6,154 nucleotides of DNA. Origin: Pseudomonadota bacterium. Lineage in GTDB: Bacteria; Pseudomonadota; Gammaproteobacteria; Burkholderiales; Rhodocyclaceae. Both the position numbers and the translations under genes were made by a program. Location: the NCBI GenBank assembly GCA_030917225.1, contig JAUPVD010000491.1:1-6154 (forward strand), read 5' to 3'. Below, one piece after another: positions 1-6,154 of this stretch (positions within the stretch are counted from its first letter, which is position 1; every line of letters starts with the position of its first letter). Under the pieces are notes generated by a model. The model was given only the letters and a program-made list of their open reading frames with translations, did no database searches and had not been told where the DNA came from.

Positions 1-661
1 CAGGCGGCCGGATGGACGGATGCTCGAAATCATCGGGGTACCGATCCCCGGTGGGGGCTTCGTGACGATCTACAGCGATATCACCGAGCGCAAGCATGCC
101 GAGGAACAGATCCGCAACCAGGCACTGCACGATCCACTGACACAGCTGCCGAACCGCACCAGCCTGAATGAAATGATCGAACAGGAGCTACAGCGGAGTG
201 CCGATGCCAACGGGCAGTTCGCGCTGCTTATCCTCGATCTGGACGGAGTCAAGGGTTTAAACGACTCGCTCGGCCACGATGCCGGCTAAGAATTGCTGAA
301 ACAGGTTGCCCGCCGGCTCACGAACTCGTTCCGCGAGTCCGATGCCGTTGCCCGACTCGGGGGTGACGAGTTCGTCGTCCTGCTACGCGCAATAGAGGGC
401 ACCGAGCCGGTTCTGGGTATCGCCGCCGACCTCATCAACCAACTGACTTCGCCCTTTTCCTTGCGCGGCAAAGTGGCAAGCGTTGGCACTTCGATCGGCA
501 TTGCCATCCATCCCGACCATGGCAACTGCCGGGAGTCGCTGCTGCGGGCGGCTGACGAAGCGATGTATCAGGCGAAGGCGGCAGGCAAGGGAACTTGGCG
601 AATCGCCAGCCCGGATTCAGGCTTCCCGGAACCCTTGCTTCCGATGCCCGAGCCAGCGTGA
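1..661 (+). pseudogene. PAS-GGDEF diguanylate cyclase, 5'-truncated by the window and interrupted by an in-frame stop
   Basis: The gene enters the window already open, so its true start lies outside. The frame runs from base 2 and gives the end of a PAS domain (PGGGFVTIYSDITERK), a linker helix, then a GGDEF domain (LTQLPNR; LDLDGVKGLND; GGDEF at 359-373). A TAA at 287-289 interrupts this frame. Translation resumes in the same frame (ELLKQVARRL...) and stays conserved to the TGA at 659-661, so this is a point lesion and not a frameshift. By alignment with the next gene, the stop replaces the Asp of GHxxGD, which binds the guanine base in PleD (Asp344). The truncated product would lack GGDEF and be inactive. 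The inhibitory RxxD site (RESD, 332-343) survives downstream. A TTG at 293 could in principle restart translation, but it has no Shine-Dalgarno and half the domain would be missing. The F of DGFK is V here. A sequencing or assembly error is the main alternative. Confidence 0.8.
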
Positions 662-802
662 AGGTACATTGACCCGCAGCGAGACCGGGCGGTAGCACGC
701 ATGGCATCAACGGTGTTGCCGGCCTGTGGAGCTGGTAGTAGCCTGAGCGTTGCAGGCTCGGCCAGAGAAGACAACGCCAAGGGTGGCCCCTGCTTGATCG
801 CC

Positions 803-813
803 GGGGAGGAGAA
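803..813 (+). promoter_or_regulatory. Shine-Dalgarno of the three-PAS diguanylate cyclase gene
   Basis: The purine-rich run GGGGAGGAGAA lies directly before the ATG at 814. GGGAGG ends 4 nt and AGGAG 2 nt from the start codon, which is tight but strong. The nearest upstream in-frame stop is TAG at 739-741, and no other ATG, GTG or TTG in frame lies between it and 814. This fixes the start. Confidence 0.75.
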
Positions 814-2505
814 ATGGGGTCTGGAAACATTCAACAGTTACCCGAACTGGATCAACTTGCGTTGATCCAGCGCCTTGGGCGTATCGGCTATTGGGAATAC
901 GACCCGCCGACGCACAAGTTCTCGCTGCCGACACCTTCGCTGCAGCTCCTTTCTTCGATGACCGGCAGCTCCCGCGAGGCGGCGCCGAATCTCCGTGATG
1001 TGATGTCGGACGCAGAACGCACGCGTTTTCTGACGGCGCTGGGCCAGGCCGTCAACGGCAAGCTGCCGCTTAATCTTCAGTTGCAGCTGATCAGCCATGG
1101 CGGACAACAGGCAACGATCGTCGTCAAGGGAGTGCCCATCGAAGACAACGGCAGCGTTAGCCGTTTTTGTGGCACTTTCCACGACATTACCCGTGAAAAG
1201 CGCGTCGAGACCGAACGCGAAGAGGTGCTCAGCCAGCTCAATGCCTTGGTGGGCGGCCTGCCGGTCGGCGTTACGGTGTTCGACGAAGACCTGCGGCTGA
1301 TTTTCTGGAACGACCATATCTACGACATCCTTGGTCTGCCCCAAGGCGCGGTATACAAGTTCGTGCCTTTCGAGGACCTGATCCGCTACCCGGCAGATCG
1401 GGGCGAGTACGGCCCCGGAGATCCGGCCGAGCTGGTCGCCCAGCGCGCCGCCCGTGCGCGCCTTTTTGAAGCCCACCGGTTCGAGCGTGCGGCGCGCGAC
1501 GGGCGCACCCTGCTGGTCGATGGCTACCCCTTCCGCTTCGGCGGAAAGATCTCCGGCTTCGTCACCACCTACACCGACATTACCGACCGCAAGCAAACGG
1601 AAGAACAACTGAAGCGCCAGAATGACGTCCTCAAGACGATCATCGACAACTTCCCTGGTGCCATCTCTCTTTTCGATGCGAGTCTGCGCATGGCGGCTTG
1701 CAACGACCAGTTCAAGACGCTGCTGGAATTCCCGGCTTCGCTGTTCGACAAGGGTGATATCTATTTCGAGGATCTGATCCGCTTCAACGCCTATCGCGGC
1801 GAATACGGCTCCGGCGACCCGGAGGAGCTGATCGCCAGCGCGCTTGACCGGGCCCGCCACTTCCAGGCCCACCATATCGAGCGAACAAGGCCGACCGGTG
1901 TGACATTGGAAATTCGCGGTACACCGTTACCGGGAGGCGGCTTTGTATCAACCTATCTTGACGTCACCGAACGCAAGCGTGCGGAGGAGCGTATCCGCAA
2001 CATGGCCCTGCAGGACTCGCTGACCGGGCTGCCCAACCGGCTCAGTCTGAACGACCAGATCGAGCTGGCGCTTGAGCGTTTCGAGAATGGCGGTCAGCAT
2101 TTTTCACTGCTCTTTCTCGACCTCGATGGCTTCAAGAAAGTTAACGATTCTCTTGGTCATGATGCCGGCGACGAACTGCTGATCCAGGTGGCGCAGCGGC
2201 TGCGCGAAACCGTTCACAAGACCGACGTTGTCGCTCGCCTTGGCGGCGATGAATTCGTGATTCTGCTGCTCGATGTCGAAGGCTGCAGCATCCCGCAAAA
2301 GATCGCCGAGGAAATCATCAAGCAACTGGCCATGCCGTTTCGTCTCAAGGCAGCCGAAGCCAGAATTGGCACTTCGATCGGCATTGCGCTCTGTCCGGGG
2401 AACGGAAACACGCGCGAAGCCCTGCTGAAAGCCGCCGACGAAGCCATGTATGCCGCAAAATCTGCCGGCCGAGGCATCTGGCGGCAGGCCAGCAAAGACG
2501 GCTAA
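814..2505 (+). CDS. Diguanylate cyclase with three PAS domains and a GGDEF domain
   Basis: A 563-residue protein predicted to make cyclic di-GMP from two GTP in response to a signal sensed by PAS domains. It has no signal peptide or membrane segment, so it should be cytoplasmic. PAS1 spans about 14-128, PAS2 about 142-262 and PAS3 about 270-390. Each ends in the usual D-I/V-T motif (Asp124, 255, 383) leading into a charged helix. PAS2 and PAS3 resemble each other (FEDLIR, RGEYG-GDP-EL) and look like PAS_7-type domains. The GGDEF domain starts near 399 (LTGLPNR). It has the metal-binding DLDGFK (Asp436), guanine-binding Asn444 and Asp453 in NDSLGHDAGD, and GGDEF at 477-481. The product-inhibition site RxxD is HKTD (468-471), so its arginine is missing. 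No EAL or HD-GYP domain follows. It is the intact neighbour of a broken paralogue 152 bp upstream and converges on priA. Activity is well supported. The sensed ligand cannot be told. Confidence 0.93.
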   Translation: MGSGNIQQLPELDQLALIQRLGRIGYWEYDPPTHKFSLPTPSLQLLSSMTGSSREAAPNLRDVMSDAERTRFLTALGQAVNGKLPLNLQLQLISHGGQQATIVVKGVPIEDNGSVSRFCGTFHDITREKRVETEREEVLSQLNALVGGLPVGVTVFDEDLRLIFWNDHIYDILGLPQGAVYKFVPFEDLIRYPADRGEYGPGDPAELVAQRAARARLFEAHRFERAARDGRTLLVDGYPFRFGGKISGFVTTYTDITDRKQTEEQLKRQNDVLKTIIDNFPGAISLFDASLRMAACNDQFKTLLEFPASLFDKGDIYFEDLIRFNAYRGEYGSGDPEELIASALDRARHFQAHHIERTRPTGVTLEIRGTPLPGGGFVSTYLDVTERKRAEERIRNMALQDSLTGLPNRLSLNDQIELALERFENGGQHFSLLFLDLDGFKKVNDSLGHDAGDELLIQVAQRLRETVHKTDVVARLGGDEFVILLLDVEGCSIPQKIAEEIIKQLAMPFRLKAAEARIGTSIGIALCPGNGNTREALLKAADEAMYAAKSAGRGIWRQASKDG

Positions 2506-2520
2506 GCGCCAAACCCTAAG

Positions 2521-2555
2521 TCACGACTGACCACTCACCACTCGCAACGCAGAAC

Positions 2556-2562
<7 letters not shown>
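2521..2562. repeat. Degenerate heptamer tandem repeat between convergent genes
   Basis: Six consecutive 7-bp units lie here: TCACGAC, TGACCAC, TCACCAC, TCGCAAC, GCAGAAC, TCAAAAC. All end in AC, and they differ from TCACCAC at 1, 1, 0, 2, 3 and 2 positions. Read on the minus strand the unit is GTGGTGA-like. The last unit (2556-2562) overlaps the priA stop codon and the codon before it. No hairpin terminator is visible in the gap between the two convergent genes (2506-2555), so this repeat is the only structure in it. Confidence 0.6.
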
Positions 2563-4562
<2,000 letters not shown>

Positions 4563-4595
4563 GAATGTGCTCGCACCGGCGATGACCTGACCGGA

Positions 4596-4601
4596 AATAT
4601 A
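4596..4601 (-). promoter_or_regulatory. Possible -10 element for priA
   Basis: On the minus strand TATATT lies about 33 bases upstream of the priA TTG, in a locally AT-rich stretch. It matches the sigma70 -10 consensus at five of six positions. No good -35 hexamer lies at 16-18 bp, so this is only a candidate. Confidence 0.2.
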
Positions 4602-4713
4602 AACAGCCGGAATTGCTGCAACGCAGCACTGGCGCGGGTTTCAGTTAGTTCGCTTTGTTCGCACCGCTTCTTGAAAACCACCGCAACTCATTGCATCAAC
4701 AGGGATTTTCGTT

Positions 4714-4748
4714 TTGTTCACAATTTCTGTGGATAACTTTGTGGATTA
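4714..4748. promoter_or_regulatory. Cluster of three DnaA-box-like sites
   Basis: TTGTTCACA (4714-4722, plus) has one mismatch to TTATNCACA. TGTGGATAA (4728-4736) is the exact high-affinity box TTATCCACA on the minus strand. TGTGGATTA (4740-4748) is TAATCCACA on the minus strand, with one mismatch. The last two have the same orientation and start 12 bp apart. An exact strict box is expected by chance about once in 33 kb, counting both strands. Confidence 0.55.
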
Positions 4749-4775
4749 ACTGCCCGGGGTTCGCCTAACTGCCCT

Positions 4776-4791
4776 GCCCGCAAGGGCTTTT
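4776..4791 (+). terminator. Short GNRA-loop hairpin with T-run, terminator-like on the plus strand
   Basis: The stem GCCC/GGGC (4776-4779, 4784-4787) closes a GCAA tetraloop and is followed by TTTT (4788-4791). An alternative stem GCCCT/AGGGC uses 4771-4775 with 4783-4787. The shape fits a weak intrinsic terminator for a plus-strand transcript, but both neighbouring genes run on the minus strand. It may be just a hairpin. Confidence 0.3.
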
Positions 4792-4832
4792 GTCACTTTG
4801 CTGTAAAATAAGGCAATTTAATAAACCTTGTA

Positions 4833-4845
4833 AATCAACGGCTTA
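4833..4845 (+). promoter_or_regulatory. Consensus IHF binding site
   Basis: AATCAACGGCTTA matches WATCAANNNNTTR at every defined position. It sits in an AT-rich context, which favours IHF binding. It lies between the DnaA-box cluster at 4714-4748 and the box at 4905, an arrangement known from E. coli oriC and Caulobacter Cori. Binding itself is inferred. Confidence 0.4.
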
Positions 4846-4873
4846 AATTAACACCCCTGATTTTATGGAAGTT

Positions 4874-4901
4874 TTTCCTGCGCGTGGCGTGGCGCAGGAA
4901 A
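4874..4901. repeat. Perfect 10-bp inverted repeat downstream of hemE
   Basis: The arms TTTCCTGCGC (4874-4883) and GCGCAGGAAA (4892-4901) flank an 8-base loop. The hairpin lies about 41 nt past the hemE stop. In the hemE direction it is followed by a run of A, not T, so it is not a standard intrinsic terminator. It could protect the hemE mRNA 3' end or act as a DNA element of the spacer. Confidence 0.6.
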
Positions 4902-4904
4902 TTC

Positions 4905-4913
4905 TGTGCATAA
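4905..4913 (-). promoter_or_regulatory. DnaA box
   Basis: TGTGCATAA reads TTATGCACA on the minus strand, an exact match to TTATNCACA. It has the same orientation as the exact box at 4728-4736 and lies 30 bp past the end of hemE. Confidence 0.45.
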
Positions 4914-4942
4914 GTCAACAACGTTTCGGCAATTTACGCGCT

Positions 4943-6022
4943 TTATTTTGTCGCTTTCCCACGAATCTCACGGCTGTAACTGTGAACCGTGTCAACCAGT
5001 GCCGTCACGTGGTCCGGCGGGGTGAACTGTGAAATTCCGTGGCCCAGGTTGAAGACATGGCCAGTATTGCCCGGGCCATAGCTGTCCAGGACCTTTTTCG
5101 TCTCGACGGCAACAACTTCAGGGGAGGCGAAAAGCACGTTCGGGTCGAGGTTACCCTGCAGCGCCACCTTGTCGCCGACGCGCCGGCGGGCTTCACCGAT
5201 ATCGATGGTCCAGTCCAGACCCACCCCGGTGCAACCGATATCGGCAATTGACTCGATCCACAGGCCGCCGCCCTTGGTGAAAACGATGGACGGAATCTTC
5301 TCGCCGTCCTTCTCCTTCTTCAGGCCGGCAACAATCTTGCGCATGTAGGCCAGCGAGAATTCCTGATACGCCGCCACCGACAGGGCACCCCCCCAGGAAT
5401 CGAAGATCATCACGGCTTGGGCGCCGGAATCGATCTGGGCATTCAAATAGTTAACGACAGCCTCGGCCGTCACCGACAGGATGCGGTGCATCAGGTCCGG
5501 GCGGTCGTACATCATGGCCTTGACCTTGCGGTAGTCGTCCGACGAACCGCCCTCGACCATGTAGCAGGCCAAGGTCCACGGACTGCCGGTGAAGCCGATC
5601 AGCGGTACCGAGTTGTCCAGCGCCCGGCGGATTTCGGAAACACCGTCCATCACATAGCGTAGATGGTCGAAAGGATCGGGCGCAGTCAGGTCGCGGATCG
5701 CCCATTCCTCGGTCAGCGGGCGCTCGAACTTCGGGCCTTCGCCTTCGGCAAAGTAGAGGCCCAGGCCCATCGCATCCGGCACGGTCAGGATGTCCGAGAA
5801 CAGAATTGCGGCATCAAGGTTATAGCGGGCGAGTGGCTGAAGGGTCACCTCGCAGGCCATCGCCGGGCTCTTACACAGGTTGAGGAAGTTGCCGGCACGC
5901 TTGCGCGTCTCGCAGTACTCCGGCAGATAGCGGCCCGCCTGGCGCATCAGCCATACCGGCGTATGGTCGGTCGGCTCCTTGAGCAGGGCACGGAGGAAAT
6001 TGTCGTTGCGGGGTCGGGTCAT
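4943..6022 (-). CDS. hemE: Uroporphyrinogen decarboxylase
   Basis: HemE is the cytoplasmic enzyme that decarboxylates the four acetate side chains of uroporphyrinogen III to give coproporphyrinogen III, a step of heme synthesis. The protein has 359 residues, close to the usual length of about 355. The signature [15 protein letters not shown] (22-36) carries substrate-binding Arg27 and Arg31. The catalytic Asp is Asp77 in ILFSD, followed by [31 protein letters not shown] contains the conserved Tyr154, and NLGHG near the C-terminus contains His328. All expected active-site residues are present. The ATG start fits the family N-terminus (compare E. coli MTELKNDRYLRALL). No recognisable Shine-Dalgarno precedes it; the leader there is CGCCGCCTATC. 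It lies 66 bp downstream of the end of trkH in the same direction, behind a hairpin. priA follows after a 380-bp spacer, so the two are probably not tightly co-transcribed. Confidence 0.98.
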   Translation of the reverse strand: MTRPRNDNFLRALLKEPTDHTPVWLMRQAGRYLPEYCETRKRAGNFLNLCKSPAMACEVTLQPLARYNLDAAILFSDILTVPDAMGLGLYFAEGEGPKFERPLTEEWAIRDLTAPDPFDHLRYVMDGVSEIRRALDNSVPLIGFTGSPWTLACYMVEGGSSDDYRKVKAMMYDRPDLMHRILSVTAEAVVNYLNAQIDSGAQAVMIFDSWGGALSVAAYQEFSLAYMRKIVAGLKKEKDGEKIPSIVFTKGGGLWIESIADIGCTGVGLDWTIDIGEARRRVGDKVALQGNLDPNVLFASPEVVAVETKKVLDSYGPGNTGHVFNLGHGISQFTPPDHVTALVDTVHSYSREIRGKATK

Positions 6023-6045
6023 GATAGGCGGCGCCAGAATAGCTG

Positions 6046-6067
6046 AAAGGCGGAATTATCCGCCTTT
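6046..6067. terminator. Bidirectional hairpin between trkH and hemE
   Basis: The stem AAAGGCGG (6046-6053) pairs perfectly with CCGCCTTT (6060-6067) around the loop AATTAT. With one bulged base, the pairing extends through CTG/CAG on the outside. A-rich and T-rich ends on both sides give the form of a bidirectional intrinsic terminator. It starts about 21 nt after the trkH stop, so it probably ends the trkH transcript. It also lies only 23 bp before the hemE ATG, leaving little room for a separate hemE promoter downstream of it. Confidence 0.55.
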
Positions 6068-6088
6068 TCAGGAAGCGCCGCCACGCTG

Positions 6089-6154
6089 CTACTTGCGCCA
6101 GAATGCTGGCGTCATTACCACAAGCAGCGTAAAGAGCTCCAGCCGAGATCGGAA
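6089..6154 (-). CDS. trkH: TrkH-family potassium uptake protein, C-terminal end only
   Basis: The minus strand from the window edge reads the last 21 residues of a protein, ending RLELFTLLVVMTPAFWRK and then TAG (6089-6091). The pattern RLE-[IL]-FTLLV..TP.FWR is the usual C-terminus of TrkH/TrkG, the membrane subunit of the Trk potassium uptake system that works with the NAD-binding regulator TrkA. The usual Gly before RLE is replaced by Ser-Arg. Only the tail is visible, so whether the rest is intact is unknown. The assignment rests on recognition of this motif and on direction, since the frame is open to the edge. It lies upstream of hemE in the same orientation. Confidence 0.75.
   Translation of the reverse strand, partial: FRSRLELFTLLVVMTPAFWRK

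Larger units (their letters stand above)
4563..4942. other. Long AT-rich spacer between hemE and priA with an oriC-like set of motifs
   Basis: No credible gene lies in these 380 bp. Their contents, left to right, are a possible priA promoter (4596-4601), three DnaA-box-like 9-mers (4714-4748), a hairpin with a T-run (4776-4791), a very AT-rich stretch (4801-4850, 13 G+C in 50 bases), a consensus IHF site (4833-4845), a 10-bp inverted repeat (4874-4901) and a further DnaA box (4905-4913). The drop in GC and the motif density are seen directly. A role as a replication origin, a DnaA-titrating locus or a DnaA-controlled priA promoter is inference. Confidence 0.5.

Noticed and set aside
293..661. 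A separate small GGDEF gene starting at TTG 293
   Set aside because: It begins in the middle of the catalytic fold, lacks the metal- and base-binding segment, and has no Shine-Dalgarno. It is better read as the downstream part of an interrupted gene.
669..698. TTGACC and TAGCAC, 18 bp apart, as a promoter for the intact cyclase gene
   Set aside because: The -35 half is good, but the -10 half matches TATAAT at only three positions in GC-rich DNA. This is too weak to list as a feature.
838..1875. A 345-codon open frame on the minus strand, antisense to the PAS-GGDEF gene
   Set aside because: It mirrors a clearly conserved coding sequence and shows no family motif of its own, so it is a codon-bias shadow.
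4874..4901. The inverted repeat as an intrinsic terminator of hemE
   Set aside because: The stem is strong, but the hemE-direction strand continues with A residues and not with a T-run.

Overview
The window looks like a chromosomal segment of a betaproteobacterium, probably of the Rhodocyclales (Dechloromonas/Azonexus-like). This rests on the beta/gamma-type HemE and PriA proteins, the high-GC coding sequence and the trkH-hemE-priA order. It is an impression from the proteins, not a database result. No phage, transposon, CRISPR, tRNA or rRNA signal is visible.

Left part (1-2505, plus strand): two adjacent genes for PAS-GGDEF proteins, the enzymes that make cyclic di-GMP. The first is cut by the window edge. 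It also has an in-frame TAA (287-289) in the middle of its GGDEF domain, although the same frame stays open and well conserved up to 661. The second (814-2505) is an intact, apparently soluble protein with three PAS domains and one GGDEF domain. It keeps the catalytic residues but has lost the arginine of the inhibitory RxxD site. The pair looks like a tandem duplication in which one copy is broken.

Middle (2506-4562): the second GGDEF gene converges on priA (minus strand), the replication-restart helicase. The short gap between them holds six degenerate 7-bp tandem repeats that run into the priA stop codon.

Right part (4563-6154, minus strand): a 380-bp AT-rich spacer separates priA from hemE (uroporphyrinogen decarboxylase). 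The spacer carries two exact and two near-exact DnaA boxes, a perfect IHF consensus, a stretch of about 26% GC and two hairpins. That combination resembles a replication origin or a DnaA-controlled regulatory region, and it is the most interesting non-coding signal here. Upstream of hemE, separated by a bidirectional hairpin, is the last part of a TrkH-type potassium transporter gene.

The genes do not form one pathway. Heme synthesis, replication restart and potassium uptake are core functions lying side by side. The GGDEF pair is a signalling module pointing the other way. I see no convincing new multi-gene system. The items worth following up are the oriC-like spacer, the interrupted GGDEF copy and the heptamer repeats.
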